Shown: positions 1 to 13,567 of the stretch, in pieces
Layout: each line of letters starts with the position of its first letter
Numbering within the stretch: position 1 is the stretch's first letter
NCBI RefSeq assembly: GCF_000550805.1
Contig: NZ_CP004353.1
Span: forward strand, 1,426,001-1,490,000
DNA: 64,000 nucleotides
Direction of reading: 5' to 3'
Source of the DNA: Corynebacterium vitaeruminis DSM 20294
GTDB taxonomy: Bacteria; Actinomycetota; Actinomycetes; Mycobacteriales; Mycobacteriaceae
Program-made: the position numbers and the translations under genes
Notes under the pieces: generated by a model
What the model was told of the DNA's origin: nothing
What the model saw: the letters and a program-made list of their open reading frames with translations, nothing else
Databases searched by the model: none

Positions 1-423
1 ATCCGCGTGTCGGACGCGATGGGGGCGGACGCGGTCATCTTCGCTGGCGAGACCGTGGATCCGCTCTCCTCGAAGGTGGTGCGCTCCTCGGCGGGGTCGA
101 TCTTCCACCTGCCCGTCGCGCGTGACACCAACATCAAGGACGTGCTGGGGCAGCTGCGCGCGAAGGGGCTGCAGATTCTGGCCACCGCGGCCGACGGCGA
201 GGTCAACCTCGACGAGGCGGAGGAGCTGCTGGCCAAGCCGACCGCGTGGCTGTTCGGCAACGAGGCGCACGGGCTGGGGGAGGAGCTCCTCGCGCTGGCC
301 GACCACCGCGTGCGCATCCCGATCCGGGGGCGCGCCGAGTCGCTCAACCTCGCCACGGCGGCCTCGATCTGTCTGTACGAGTCGGCCAAGGTTCAGGTCA
401 CCCGCATCGCGGACGCCCGGTAG
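1..423 (+). CDS. SpoU/TrmH-family RNA 2'-O-methyltransferase, 3' part
   Basis: The reading frame is open from the first base, so the 5' end lies outside the window. The visible 140 residues are the C-terminal part of a SpoU (SPOUT) methyltransferase. The family's cofactor-binding knot motifs are present: GNEAHGL near the middle and SLNLATAASICLYE near the end. Such enzymes methylate the ribose 2'-OH of rRNA or tRNA using S-adenosylmethionine. The gene sits just upstream of pheS, as I recall for other corynebacteria. The exact RNA target cannot be read from this fragment; 23S rRNA is the usual annotation. Confidence 0.85.
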   Translation: MRVSDAMGADAVIFAGETVDPLSSKVVRSSAGSIFHLPVARDTNIKDVLGQLRAKGLQILATAADGEVNLDEAEELLAKPTAWLFGNEAHGLGEELLALADHRVRIPIRGRAESLNLATAASICLYESAKVQVTRIADAR

Positions 424-465
424 GCGGGCGGGGGAATGCGCGCACCCTCCGAAGCGGGGCGCTAG

Positions 466-1596
<1,131 letters not shown>

Positions 1597-1650
1597 CACT
1601 CGTCACCTGCTATCTGAACTCACAGACTTTCTAATAAGGAGAAAACTTTC

Positions 1651-4176
1651 ATGCTGATCGCTCAGAGTTGGGTGACGAAACTGCTCGGGTACTCCAACCC
1701 CGGCTGGAACGTGAGCGCCGAGGAGCTGGACTCGGGCTACGTCCGCGTTGGCTTCGAGACCGAGGGCTACGCCGCGATCCCCGAGACCACCGGCCCGCTG
1801 GTCATCGGCCGCGTGGAGAGTATCGAGGAGCTCACCGGCTTCAAGAAGCCGATCCGCCACTGCATGGTCAACGTCGGCGACGCCAACGGCACCGGCGAGC
1901 TGCAGTCCATCGTTTGCGGCGCCCGCAACTTCGTCGAGGGCTCCACCGTGGTGGTCTCCCTGCCGGGCACCGTGCTGCCGGGCAACTTCGCCATCGCCAC
2001 GCGCGAGACCTACGGGCGCATGTCCGCCGGCATGATCTGCTCCGCCGCCGAGCTGGGCCTGGCCGACAAGCAGAACTCCGGCATCATCACCCTCGATCCT
2101 TCCGTGGGCGAGCCGGGTACCGACGCCCGCCCGATCGTCGGTCTTCTGGACACTGTCTTCGACGTCAACATCACCCCGGACCGCGGCTACGCGCTCTCCG
2201 CGCGAGGGCTGACCCGCGAGCTCGCCTCGGCGTTCAACCTCACCTTCACCGATCCTGCGCAGGATCCGAAGGTGGCGGGCATCGACGTCTCCGGCGTGCC
2301 CGCCGCCGAGGGCTCGCTGATCGACGTCACCCTCGAGCCGTCGACCAAGGCGCGCCGCTTCGGCCTGCGCAAGGTCTCGGGAATCGACCCGAAGGCGGAG
2401 TCGCCGTTCTGGATGCAGCGCGAGCTCATGCTCTGCGGTCAGCGCCCAGTGAACGCGGCCACCGACGTCACCAACTACGTCATGCTGCTGCTCGGCCAGC
2501 CGATGCACGCCTTCGATGCGGACAAGGTCGCGGGCAACCTCGTCGTCCGCAACGCAACGCAAGGGGAGAAGTTCGAGACCCTCGACCACGTCAAGCGCGA
2601 ACTCAACGCCGAGGACGTCGTCATCTGCGACGACAACGGCATCTCCTCGCTGGCTGGCGTCATGGGCGGCACCGTCTCCGAGATCTCCGAGGAGACCACC
2701 AACGTCTACTTCGAGGCCGCGACCTGGGACCAGATCACCACGGCGCGCACCTCGCGACGCCACAAGCTGAGCTCCGAAGCGTCGCGCCGCTTCGAGCGCG
2801 GCGTCGACCCGGCCATCGTCGAGGTCGCCCTCGACGTCGCGTGTGCGCTGCTCGTCGAGATCGCCGGCGGCACCATCGAGTCCGGCCGCACCCTCGTGGG
2901 CGAGCTGGAGACCATGCCGACCATCACGATGCGAGTCGAGCGGCCGTCGGAGATGGCTGGCGTTGCCTACTCCCGCGAGACCGTCATCTCCCGGCTCGAG
3001 GAGGTCGGCTGCTCCGTGGCCGTCTCGGAGTGCGGTGGAAAGCTCGAGGTCACCCCGCCCACCTGGCGCCCGGACCTCGGTGAGTCCGCAGACCTAGTCG
3101 AGGAGGTGCTGCGTCTGGAGGGACTCGAGTCCATCCCTTCCATCGTGCCGTCGGCCCCGGTCGGCCGCGGGCTCACCCCGGCTCAGAAGCGTCGACGCGC
3201 CATCGGCCACGCCCTGGCCTACAACGGCTACCTCGAGATCCTGCCGACCCCGTTCATTCGCCAGGACACCTTCGACACCTGGGGGCTCGACGCCGATGAC
3301 GAGCGCCGCAAGGTCGTCACCGTGCAGAACCCGCTCGACGCGGACTACGCGGTGCTGGGCACCACGCTGCTGCCGAGCATGCTCGAGGCGCTGTCTCGCA
3401 ACATCGCGCGCGGCCAGACCAGCCTCAGCCTGTTTGGCCTCCAGCAGGTGGCCATCAAGCGCGGCGAGGGCAGTTCGCCGATGCCGTCGGTGAAGCAGCG
3501 CCCGAGCGCCGAGGAGGTGCAGGCGGTCCTGGATTCCCTGCCCGAGCAGCCGCTGCACGTGGCCACCGTCGGTACCGGGCTGGCCGAGTTCGAGGGCCCG
3601 TGGGGAACCGGCCGCGAGTACACCTACGCCGATGCCGTCGAGTCCGCCCGCGTGGTGGCCCGCGCCGCCGGTGTGGAGCTGGAGCTCGCCAACACCGACG
3701 AGTCCGGCTACCTGCCATGGCACCCGGGCCGCTGCGCGCAGCTCATCGTCGACGGGGCCGTCGTCGGCCACGCGGGCGAGCTGCACCCGCAGGTCATCGA
3801 GCGCCTCGGCCTTCCGGCGCGCACCTGCGCCATGGAGCTGGACGTCACCGCGCTGCCGCTCACCGAGCCCGCACCCGCGCCCGTCCTGTCCGCGTTCCCG
3901 ACGCTCAAGCAGGACCTCGCGCTGGTCGTGGACGAGGCCACCCCGGCCGAGTCCGTGCGCAAGGTGATCGCGGAGGCGGCAGGCGAGCTGCTCGAAAAGG
4001 TTGAGCTTTTCGACGTCTACCGCTCCGAAACCCTGGGCGAGGGGAAGAAGTCCCTGGCCTTCGCCCTGACCTTCCGCGCCAAGGATCGCACGCTCACCGA
4101 CGACGAGTGCTCCGAGGGGCGCCTGGCCGCCGCCGACGCCGCCGCCGCGAAGTTCGGCGCGACCATGCGCGCCTAG
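1651..4176 (+). CDS. pheT: Phenylalanyl-tRNA synthetase beta subunit
   Basis: Partner of PheS. The 841 residues show the expected bacterial order: an N-terminal EMAP-like tRNA-binding domain (about 40-155), B3/B4 editing domain, B5 domain, a catalytic-like core and a C-terminal ferredoxin-fold anticodon-binding domain (about 745-841, starting at FPTLKQDLALVVDE). A good ribosome site, AAGGAGA, precedes ATG 1651. A terminator-like hairpin follows the stop codon, so pheST looks like a self-contained operon. Confidence 0.95.
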   Translation: MLIAQSWVTKLLGYSNPGWNVSAEELDSGYVRVGFETEGYAAIPETTGPLVIGRVESIEELTGFKKPIRHCMVNVGDANGTGELQSIVCGARNFVEGSTVVVSLPGTVLPGNFAIATRETYGRMSAGMICSAAELGLADKQNSGIITLDPSVGEPGTDARPIVGLLDTVFDVNITPDRGYALSARGLTRELASAFNLTFTDPAQDPKVAGIDVSGVPAAEGSLIDVTLEPSTKARRFGLRKVSGIDPKAESPFWMQRELMLCGQRPVNAATDVTNYVMLLLGQPMHAFDADKVAGNLVVRNATQGEKFETLDHVKRELNAEDVVICDDNGISSLAGVMGGTVSEISEETTNVYFEAATWDQITTARTSRRHKLSSEASRRFERGVDPAIVEVALDVACALLVEIAGGTIESGRTLVGELETMPTITMRVERPSEMAGVAYSRETVISRLEEVGCSVAVSECGGKLEVTPPTWRPDLGESADLVEEVLRLEGLESIPSIVPSAPVGRGLTPAQKRRRAIGHALAYNGYLEILPTPFIRQDTFDTWGLDADDERRKVVTVQNPLDADYAVLGTTLLPSMLEALSRNIARGQTSLSLFGLQQVAIKRGEGSSPMPSVKQRPSAEEVQAVLDSLPEQPLHVATVGTGLAEFEGPWGTGREYTYADAVESARVVARAAGVELELANTDESGYLPWHPGRCAQLIVDGAVVGHAGELHPQVIERLGLPARTCAMELDVTALPLTEPAPAPVLSAFPTLKQDLALVVDEATPAESVRKVIAEAAGELLEKVELFDVYRSETLGEGKKSLAFALTFRAKDRTLTDDECSEGRLAAADAAAAKFGATMRA

Positions 4177-4190
4177 CCTTCAGCCCGTGA

Positions 4191-4224
4191 GCCCGGTTCC
4201 CCGTGTGGGAGCCGGGCCTTCTTC
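4191..4224 (+). terminator. Terminator-like hairpin after pheT
   Basis: GCCCGG-TT-CCC at 4191-4201 pairs with GGG-AG-CCGGGC ending at 4217. CTTCTTC follows, a weak T-rich tail. It separates pheST from the arginine genes. Confidence 0.65.
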
Positions 4225-4228
4225 ATGC

Positions 4229-5331
<1,103 letters not shown>

Positions 5332-5355
5332 GAAGCGCGCCTCGGCACGCACTTT

Positions 5356-5403
5356 GCCTACCTCTCCGCGCGGACCCGCGGGTCTACTCTTGAGGAGGTA
5401 GGC
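5356..5403 (+). other. Intercistronic hairpin between argC and argJ
   Basis: GCCTACCTC (5356-5364) pairs perfectly with GAGGTAGGC (5395-5403), and the loop holds further GC-rich self-complementarity. No T-run follows, so this is more likely an mRNA stability or processing element than a terminator. A small CCGCA/TGCGG hairpin follows at about 5407-5421. Confidence 0.5.
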
Positions 5404-5461
5404 GCCCGCATTTCGTGCGGACAACCACTCAATACTTAGATTTGTGAAAGCTGGTTAGCTT

Positions 5462-6622
5462 ATGAGCGAACAGGGCGTGACGGCCCCCAAGGGCTTCGTC
5501 GCCGCAGGCCTCGCCGCTGGGATCAAGGCGTCGGGCAATAAGGACATGGCGCTCGTGGTCAACGAGGGCCCCGAGTTCACCGCCACCGGCGTGTTCACCC
5601 GCAACCGCATCGTGGCCTCCCCGGTCAAGCTGAGCCGCAAGGCCCTGGCATCCGGCGAGCTCAAGGCCGTCGTGTACAACGCGGGCAACGCCAACGCCTG
5701 CAACGGCGCCCAGGGCGACGCCGACGCCGCCACCGTGGTCACCCACGCGGCCGAGAAGCTGGGCATGGACTTCGGCGATGTCGCCGCCTGCTCCACAGGA
5801 ATCATCGGCGAGCCGCTGCCGGTGGCCAAGCTCCTCGCCGGCGTCGACGGCCTGGTCGAAAACCTGGGCGACAACGGCCACGAGGCCGCCGAGTCCATCA
5901 TGACCACCGACACCGTCTCCAAGGAGGCGATCGTCAAGGGTGAGGGCTGGAGCATCGGCGCCATGGGCAAGGGCGTGGGGATGATGGCCCCGTCGCTGGC
6001 CACCATGCTCGTGTGCCTGACCACCGACGCCTCCGTCACCGCCGAGGTCGCCCACGAGGCGCTCGAGAAGGCCTGCGCGGTCACCTTCAACACCCTCGAC
6101 ATCGACGGCTCCACCTCGACCAACGACACCGTCATCCTCATGGCCAACGGCGCCTCCGGGATCACCCCGTCGGTCGAGGACTTCGAGGCCGCGGTCCTTT
6201 CCGCCTGCGCGTCCATCGCCGACCAGCTGCAGGCGGATGCCGAGGGCGTGACCAAGCGCGTGCGCATCACCGTCTCCGGCACCACGACCGACGAGCAGGC
6301 GCTCAACGCCGCACGCACCCTGGGCCGCGACAACCTCTTCAAGTGCGCGATGTTCGGCTCCGACCCGAACTGGGGCCGCGTGCTCGCCGCCGTTGGCATG
6401 GCGGACGCGGACATGGACCCGGACAACATCTCGGTCTACTTCAACGACCACGCCGTCTGCCTGAAGTCGGGCGGGACCCCTGACGCCCGCGAGGTGGATC
6501 TCTCCGGCGCGGACATCGATGTCAAGGTCGACCTCGGCACCGGCGGTCCCGGCACCGCCTTCGTGCGCACCACCGATCTCTCCTACGCCTACGTCGAGAT
6601 CAACTCCGCCTACTCCACCTAG
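5462..6622 (+). CDS. argJ: Bifunctional ornithine acetyltransferase / N-acetylglutamate synthase
   Basis: Recycles the acetyl group from N-acetylornithine to glutamate, making the arginine pathway cyclic. The self-cleavage motif is visible in [14 protein letters not shown]; the threonine after A becomes the nucleophile of the beta chain. Conserved [14 protein letters not shown] lies near the C-terminus. The 386-residue length is typical. The next gene is argB after a hairpin-bearing gap of 94 nt. Confidence 0.95.
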   Translation: MSEQGVTAPKGFVAAGLAAGIKASGNKDMALVVNEGPEFTATGVFTRNRIVASPVKLSRKALASGELKAVVYNAGNANACNGAQGDADAATVVTHAAEKLGMDFGDVAACSTGIIGEPLPVAKLLAGVDGLVENLGDNGHEAAESIMTTDTVSKEAIVKGEGWSIGAMGKGVGMMAPSLATMLVCLTTDASVTAEVAHEALEKACAVTFNTLDIDGSTSTNDTVILMANGASGITPSVEDFEAAVLSACASIADQLQADAEGVTKRVRITVSGTTTDEQALNAARTLGRDNLFKCAMFGSDPNWGRVLAAVGMADADMDPDNISVYFNDHAVCLKSGGTPDAREVDLSGADIDVKVDLGTGGPGTAFVRTTDLSYAYVEINSAYST

Positions 6623-6629
6623 GCCGCCA

Positions 6630-6670
6630 GCGTAGCGTCGACAAGCAAGAACTGCTTTCCGACGCTTCGC
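6630..6670 (+). repeat. Hairpin carrying the GTCGACAAGC repeat, argJ-argB gap
   Basis: GCG-T-AGCGTCG (6630-6640) pairs with CGACGCT-T-CGC (6660-6670), with a GCA/TGC pair inside the loop. The core GTCGACAAGC lies at 6637-6646. It is a member of the dispersed repeat family found in many gaps of this window. Confidence 0.6.
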
Positions 6671-6716
6671 GAGAAACCATCACCTTCTATCCCCGCACAA
6701 TCCCAAGGAATCCCCG

Positions 6717-7658
6717 ATGACACTGGTCTTCGATGAACTCACGCCCCAGGAGCGGGCCACCGTGCTCGCCGAGGCGCTGCCGTGGCTGCAGCACTTCCGC
6801 GACAAGATCGTGGTGGTCAAGTACGGCGGAAACGCGATGGTTGACGAGGAGCTCAAGCAGGCCTTCGCGGCCGACATGGTCTTCCTTCGAACGGTGGGAG
6901 CCAAGCCGGTCGTCGTGCACGGCGGCGGTCCGCAGATCTCCAAGATGCTCTCGCGGCTGGGACTCGAAGGCCAGTTCCTCGGCGGCTTCCGCGTGACCAC
7001 GCCCGAGGTCATGGACGTGGTGCGCATGGTGCTGTTCGGGCAGGTGGGGCGTGACCTCGTCGGGCTCATCAACACCCACGGTCCCTATGCGGTGGGCACC
7101 TCCGGTGAGGATGCGGGGCTGTTCCTCGCGGAGAAGCGCCTGGTGGATGTCGAGGGCGAGCTCACCGACATCGGGCTGGTGGGCGACATCGTGCACGTCG
7201 ACGCCTCCAGCCTCATGGACATCATCGACGCCGGGCGAATCCCCGTGGTGAGCACGATCGCCCCGGACGCCGACGGCACCGTGTACAACATCAACGCCGA
7301 CACAGCGGCGGGCGCGCTGGCCTCTGCCATCGGCGCGGAGCGGCTCGTCATCCTCACCAACGTCGAGGGCATGTACACCGACTGGCCCAACCGCGACTCG
7401 CTCGTCTCCCGCATCAACACGGCCGAGCTCACCGAGCTGCTGCCGAGGCTGGACTCGGGAATGATTCCTAAGATGGAGTCCTGCCTGCGCGCCGTCGAGT
7501 CGGGCGTGAAGGCGGCCCACGTCATCGACGGGCGCGTGGCCCACTCCGTCCTGCTGGAGCTGCTCACCTCGGGCGGCATCGGCACCATGGTCACCCCGGT
7601 GGATCAGACGGGGGAGACTTCTGAAGTAACTACGTACCGGAAAGGCGAGGACAAGTAA
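6717..7658 (+). CDS. argB: Acetylglutamate kinase
   Basis: Phosphorylates N-acetylglutamate, usually the arginine-inhibited control step in cyclic pathways. Amino-acid-kinase signatures are clear: [10 protein letters not shown] near the N-terminus, [13 protein letters not shown] and the C-terminal region around [14 protein letters not shown]. The 313-residue length is normal, and AAGGAA lies upstream of ATG 6717. The stop codon overlaps the argD start (TAATGG), indicating translational coupling. Confidence 0.95.
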   Translation: MTLVFDELTPQERATVLAEALPWLQHFRDKIVVVKYGGNAMVDEELKQAFAADMVFLRTVGAKPVVVHGGGPQISKMLSRLGLEGQFLGGFRVTTPEVMDVVRMVLFGQVGRDLVGLINTHGPYAVGTSGEDAGLFLAEKRLVDVEGELTDIGLVGDIVHVDASSLMDIIDAGRIPVVSTIAPDADGTVYNINADTAAGALASAIGAERLVILTNVEGMYTDWPNRDSLVSRINTAELTELLPRLDSGMIPKMESCLRAVESGVKAAHVIDGRVAHSVLLELLTSGGIGTMVTPVDQTGETSEVTTYRKGEDK

Positions 7659-8863
7659 TGGCAAACGTGGATCTCAACGCTAGCGCCAAGGAGCTGTGGC
7701 CGCAGGTGCTCATGAACACCTACGGCACCCCGCAGCTCGAGCTCGTCAGCGGCGACGGCGCGACCGTCACCGACTCCCAGGGCAATACCCACATCGACCT
7801 CCTGGCCGGCATCGCGGTCAACGCGCTCGGCCACCGCCACCCGGCGATCATCGAGGCCGTGACCGCGCAGATCTCCTCGCTCGGCCACGTCTCTAACCTG
7901 TTTGCCTCCAAGCCGGTAGTCACCGCCGCGGCGAAGATCATCGACCGCTTCTCCGGCGGCGACGCCGAGGTCGCCGACAAGACCCGCGTCTTCTTCTGCA
8001 ACTCCGGCGCCGAGGCCAACGAGGCTGCCTTCAAGATCGCGCGCTTGACCGGCAAGCGCCGAATCCTCGCCGCCGAGCACGGCTTCCACGGGCGCACCAT
8101 GGGCTCGCTCGCGATGACCGGCCAGCCCGACAAGCGCGCCGCCTTCGAGCCGATGCCCATGGGCGTGGAGTTCTACCCCTTCGGCGACATCGACTACCTG
8201 CGCAAGCAGGTGGCGATCAACCCGACCGACACCGCGGCGATCATCCTCGAGCCGATCCAGGGCGAGACGGGCGTCGTGCCCGCGCCCGAGGGCTTCCTCG
8301 CCGCCGTGCGCAAGCTCTGCGACGAGAACGACATCCTGTTCATCGTCGACGAGGTCCAGACCGGCATCGGCCGCACCGGCGACTTCTACGCCCACCAGCA
8401 CGAGGGCGTGCGCCCGGACGTGGTGACGATGGCCAAAGGCCTAGGCGGCGGCCTGCCGATCGGCGCGACGCTCGCCTACGGCAAGGCGGCCGAGCTCATG
8501 ACCCCGGGAAAGCACGGCACCACCTTCGGCGGCAACCCGGTCGCCTGCGCCGCGGCCAACGCCGTGCTTGACACCATCGACGACGAGTTCGTCGCCGAGG
8601 TCAAGGCGAAGGGGGAGCTCTTTGAAAAGTTGCTTGCCGACGTCCAAGGCGTGGAAAGCGTCCGCGGCAGGGGACTGATGCTCGGCGTCGTCCTCGACAA
8701 GCCGGTGGCCAAGGAGGCCGTCGCCCACGCCTTCGAATACGGCCTCATCCTCAACGCGCCGAGCGACAAGGTCCTGCGACTGACCCCGCCGCTGGTGATC
8801 TCCGGCGAGGAGATCCGTGAGGCCGTCGCCCGCATCGCGAAGCTGCTCGCGGCTGTTGCCTAA
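7658..8863 (+). CDS. argD: Acetylornithine aminotransferase
   Basis: PLP-dependent class III aminotransferase converting N-acetylglutamate semialdehyde to N-acetylornithine. The PLP lysine is in [15 protein letters not shown], preceded by the cofactor-binding [14 protein letters not shown]. 401 residues. The ATG overlaps the last base of the argB stop codon. Distinct from the second class III aminotransferase in the window (bioA). Confidence 0.95.
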   Translation: MANVDLNASAKELWPQVLMNTYGTPQLELVSGDGATVTDSQGNTHIDLLAGIAVNALGHRHPAIIEAVTAQISSLGHVSNLFASKPVVTAAAKIIDRFSGGDAEVADKTRVFFCNSGAEANEAAFKIARLTGKRRILAAEHGFHGRTMGSLAMTGQPDKRAAFEPMPMGVEFYPFGDIDYLRKQVAINPTDTAAIILEPIQGETGVVPAPEGFLAAVRKLCDENDILFIVDEVQTGIGRTGDFYAHQHEGVRPDVVTMAKGLGGGLPIGATLAYGKAAELMTPGKHGTTFGGNPVACAAANAVLDTIDDEFVAEVKAKGELFEKLLADVQGVESVRGRGLMLGVVLDKPVAKEAVAHAFEYGLILNAPSDKVLRLTPPLVISGEEIREAVARIAKLLAAVA

Positions 8864-8899
8864 GAAATTGCCCTAGCTACAAGAATCCAAGGAGTCGAA

Positions 8900-9865
8900 T
8901 TGAACATCCCCGTCAAGCCGGTTCGTCACTTCCTCTCGGACGACGACCTATCCCCGGCCGAGCAGGCCGAGGTGCTCGAGCTCGCGCTCGAGCTGAAGAA
9001 GGCGCCGTACTCGAAGAAGACCTTCGAGGGGCCGCAGTCCGTGGCCGTGCTCTTTGACAAGACCTCCACCCGCACCCGCTTCTCCTTCGACGCCGGCATC
9101 AACGCCCTGGGCGGCAACGCCATCGTCGCGGAGACCGGCAAGACCCAGATGGGCAAGGGCGAGACCTACCAGGACACGGGCGCAGTGCTCTCGCGCTTCG
9201 TCTCCGCGATCGTGTGGCGCACCTACGCCCATCAGAACTTCCTGGACATGGCGGAGACCGCCACCGTGCCGATCGTCAACGCCCTCTCCGACGACCTGCA
9301 CCCGTGCCAGATCCTCGCCGACCTGCAGACCTGCGTCGAGCACCTGTGCCCGGAGCAGGGCCCCGCGGGCCTGAAGGGCAAGAAGGCGGTCTACCTGGGC
9401 GACGGTGACAACAACATGGCCAACTCCTACATGATCGGCTTCGCCACCGCGGGGATGGACATCGCGATCTGCGCGCCGGATGACTTCCAGCCGAAGTCCG
9501 AGTTCGTCGAGCGCGCCCAGAAGCGCGCCGCCGAGACCGGCGCGACCGTGTCCGTGGGCTCGGACCTCGCGCTCGTCGACGGCGCCGACGTGGTCATCAC
9601 CGACACCTGGGTGTCGATGGGCATGGAGAACGACGGCATCGACCGCCGCACCCCGTTCCTGCCGTACCAGGTCAACGACGCCGTCATGGCGCGCGCCACC
9701 GAGGGCGCCATCTTCCTGCACTGCCTTCCGGCCTACCGCGACAGCGAGGTGACCGCGTCCGTCATCGACGGCCCGCAGTCCGTCGTCTTCGACGAGGCCG
9801 AGAACCGCCTGCATGCCCAAAAGGCGCTGCTCGTGTGGCTCATGGAGCACCAGCCGGAGGCCTAG
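8900..9865 (+). CDS. argF: Ornithine carbamoyltransferase
   Basis: Makes citrulline from ornithine and carbamoyl phosphate. The carbamoyl-phosphate loop STRTRFSF and the ornithine-side motif [12 protein letters not shown] are intact. 321 residues. The start is TTG at 8900 ([12 protein letters not shown]), preceded by AAGGAG at 8890-8895 with suitable spacing. Confidence 0.95.
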   Translation: MNIPVKPVRHFLSDDDLSPAEQAEVLELALELKKAPYSKKTFEGPQSVAVLFDKTSTRTRFSFDAGINALGGNAIVAETGKTQMGKGETYQDTGAVLSRFVSAIVWRTYAHQNFLDMAETATVPIVNALSDDLHPCQILADLQTCVEHLCPEQGPAGLKGKKAVYLGDGDNNMANSYMIGFATAGMDIAICAPDDFQPKSEFVERAQKRAAETGATVSVGSDLALVDGADVVITDTWVSMGMENDGIDRRTPFLPYQVNDAVMARATEGAIFLHCLPAYRDSEVTASVIDGPQSVVFDEAENRLHAQKALLVWLMEHQPEA

Positions 9866-9887
9866 CCCGTCGCTCCCCGCGGCCGGA

Positions 9888-9935
9888 ATAAAATTAGGTA
9901 GACTAATTTATGTTGCATATTTCGGCCGCCCCGCG
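9888..9935 (+). promoter_or_regulatory. AT-rich ARG-box-like region upstream of argR
   Basis: An AT-rich island (GGAATAAAATTAGG, then CTAATTTATGTTGCATATTT) sits in the argF-argR gap, within GC-rich surroundings. Its sequence resembles the stretch ahead of argC. It may hold both a promoter (TATGTT or TAGACT) and ArgR sites, which would make argR autoregulated. Confidence 0.4.
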
Positions 9936-10017
9936 GGCGGGCCTCGCGCACAGGTCGGCGCCAACGGCGCACGGCGATTCCGGTTCAGAGAAAAGATGTC
10001 AATAGAGGAAAGTATTC

Positions 10018-10506
10018 ATGAGTACCAGCCCGATTACGCGCACGGTTCGCCAGGCCCTGATCCTGGACCTGCTGGAGCATAATCAGGTTTTCAGCCAGAT
10101 GCAGCTGTCTGACCTGCTCAAGGACAAGGGAGTTGACATCACCCAGGGCACGCTCTCGCGCGACCTCGACGAGCTGGGGGCGAAGAAGGTGCGCCCGGAC
10201 GGAGGCCGTGCCTACTACGCCGTGGGCCCCGTCGACGACGCCACCGTCAACGCAGGAGTGGGCACGCGCGAGAAGCTGCGCAAGATGCTCGACGATCTGC
10301 TGGTCTCTACGGATCACTCGGGCAACATCGCGGTGTTGCGCACCCCGCCGGGTGCGGCGCCCTTCCTCGCCAGCTTCATCGACCGCGTCGGCATGGACGA
10401 GGTCGTGGGCACCATCGCGGGCGACGATACCGTCTTCGTCCTCGCCAGGGATCCGCTCTCCGGCAAGGAACTGGCCGAGCTCTTGAGCCAGCGCAAGGTC
10501 GGCTAA
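10018..10506 (+). CDS. argR: Arginine repressor ArgR
   Basis: Hexameric arginine-dependent repressor of the arg genes. The N-terminal winged helix carries the recognition region around [19 protein letters not shown] (residues about 40-60). The C-terminal arginine-binding and oligomerisation domain contains [11 protein letters not shown]. 162 residues, normal. GAGGAAAG upstream of ATG 10018 is a good ribosome site. It lies within the arg run, between argF and argG. Confidence 0.95.
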   Translation: MSTSPITRTVRQALILDLLEHNQVFSQMQLSDLLKDKGVDITQGTLSRDLDELGAKKVRPDGGRAYYAVGPVDDATVNAGVGTREKLRKMLDDLLVSTDHSGNIAVLRTPPGAAPFLASFIDRVGMDEVVGTIAGDDTVFVLARDPLSGKELAELLSQRKVG

Positions 10507-10556
10507 GGGGCAAGGTCCCGAACTAGGGGAGTCGGTCGAGTCTAGGCCCTATCCCA

Positions 10557-10640
10557 ACTGCTAAAAATAAATAAGAATTCCGCGTGTGTGAGGCGATGAG
10601 CCGAAGGTTTTTCGTCGGCAAGCAAGAAACCGCACGCGGT
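10557..10640 (+). promoter_or_regulatory. argG upstream region: AT-rich operator-like stretch and structured leader
   Basis: TGCTAAAAATAAATAAGAAT (10558-10577) resembles an ARG box. Just downstream, CCGCGTG (10580-10586) can pair with CACGCGG (10633-10639). The loop holds a degenerate copy of the dispersed repeat (TCGTCGGCAAGCAAG). This gives argG a structured leader of its own. Confidence 0.4.
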
Positions 10641-10671
10641 ACTACGTACCTGTGGAAAACAAGGAGAAAAG

Positions 10672-11868
10672 ATGACTAATCGCGTCGTGCTCGCTTACTC
10701 TGGCGGCCTCGATACCTCTGTGGCGATTCCGTACCTGGCCAAGATGACCGGCGGCGAGGTTGTCGCCGTGTCCCTCGACCTGGGCCAGGGCGGCGAGGAC
10801 ATGGAGTCCGTCCGCCAGCGCGCGCTCGCGTGTGGTGCGGTGGAGGCCGTCGTCGTCGACGCCAAGGACGAGTTCGCCGAGAACTACTGCCTGCCCACCA
10901 TCAAGGCCAACGGCATGTACATGAAGCAGTACCCGCTTCTGTCCGCCATTTCCCGCCCGCTGATCGTCAAGCACCTCGTCGAGGCCGCCAAGGAGTTCGG
11001 CGGCACCCACGTCTCCCACGGCTGCACCGGCAAGGGCAACGACCAGGTCCGCTTCGAGGTCGGCTTCCGCTCTCTCGCCCCCGAGCTCGAGATCATCGCC
11101 CCGGCCCGCGACTACGCCTGGACCCGTGACAAGGCCATCGCCTTCGCCGAGGAGATCAACCTGCCGATCGAGCAGTCCAAGAAGTCCCCGTTCTCCATCG
11201 ACCAGAACGTCTGGGGCCGTGCCATCGAGACCGGCTTCCTCGAGGATCTGTGGAACCCGCCGACGAAGGACCTCTACTCCTACACCGAGGAGCCGAACCT
11301 GGGCAATGCCCCCGACGAGGTCATCATCTCCTTCGAGAAGGGCGTTCCGGTCGCCATCGACGGCCGCAAGGTGAGCGTCCTGGAGGCCATCGAGGAGATG
11401 AACCGCCGCGCAGGTGCGCAGGGCGTGGGCCGCCTCGACATGGTCGAGGACCGCCTGGTGGGCATCAAGTCCCGCGAGGTCTACGAGGCACCGGGCGCCA
11501 TCGCGCTCATCACCGCCCACGAGGCACTCGAGGACGTCACCGTCGAGCGCGAGCTCGCTCGCTACAAGCGCCTCATCGACGCCCGCTGGTCCGAGGAGGT
11601 CTACGACGGCCTCTGGTACGGCCCGCTCAAGCGCTCCCTGGACGCCTTCATCGAGTCCACCCAGGAGCACGTCACCGGCGACATCCGCATGGTCATGCAC
11701 GCCGGCTCCTGCGTGGTCAACGGCCGCCGCTCCAGCCACTCGCTGTACGACTTCAACCTGGCCACCTACGACACCGGCGACACCTTCGACCAGACCCTGG
11801 CCAAGGGCTTCGTCGAGCTGCACGGCCTGTCCTCCAAGATCGCCAACCGCCGCGACCGCGAGGCCTAA
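10672..11868 (+). CDS. argG: Argininosuccinate synthase
   Basis: ATP-dependent condensation of citrulline and aspartate. The PP-loop ATP motif [12 protein letters not shown] lies at residues 7-18, and [13 protein letters not shown] further in. 398 residues, normal. ACAAGGAGAAAAG precedes ATG 10672. A strong terminator follows, so argG and argH may be transcribed separately. Confidence 0.96.
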   Translation: MTNRVVLAYSGGLDTSVAIPYLAKMTGGEVVAVSLDLGQGGEDMESVRQRALACGAVEAVVVDAKDEFAENYCLPTIKANGMYMKQYPLLSAISRPLIVKHLVEAAKEFGGTHVSHGCTGKGNDQVRFEVGFRSLAPELEIIAPARDYAWTRDKAIAFAEEINLPIEQSKKSPFSIDQNVWGRAIETGFLEDLWNPPTKDLYSYTEEPNLGNAPDEVIISFEKGVPVAIDGRKVSVLEAIEEMNRRAGAQGVGRLDMVEDRLVGIKSREVYEAPGAIALITAHEALEDVTVERELARYKRLIDARWSEEVYDGLWYGPLKRSLDAFIESTQEHVTGDIRMVMHAGSCVVNGRRSSHSLYDFNLATYDTGDTFDQTLAKGFVELHGLSSKIANRRDREA

Positions 11869-11882
11869 GGCCTAGCGCCTAA

Positions 11883-13442
<1,560 letters not shown>

Positions 13443-13454
13443 CACAATCATTTT

Positions 13455-13506
13455 CATGAGGTCTTTCGGCAACGCCCCAACCGAGGTGTTACCGAAAGGC
13501 CTCATG
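13455..13506. other. Long imperfect palindrome after argH
   Basis: CATGAGGTCTTTCGGC (from 13455) pairs with its complement ending at 13506. About 22 base pairs form with one mismatch and a few wobbles around an 8-nt loop. There is no T-run, so a factor-assisted or bidirectional termination structure is possible. Confidence 0.6.
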
Positions 13507-13554
13507 CTTCGATAGGCGGCCGCTCTATCTGTTGCGGGCCTCACAGGCGTGCTT

Positions 13555-13567
13555 TAGGCTCGGGGCA
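13555..13567 (+). promoter_or_regulatory. -10 box and leaderless start for the envelope cluster
   Basis: TAGGCT at 13555-13560 ends 7 nt before ATG 13567, the spacing seen at many leaderless genes here. This supports 13567 as the original start of the following gene, although that frame stops after five codons. Confidence 0.5.
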
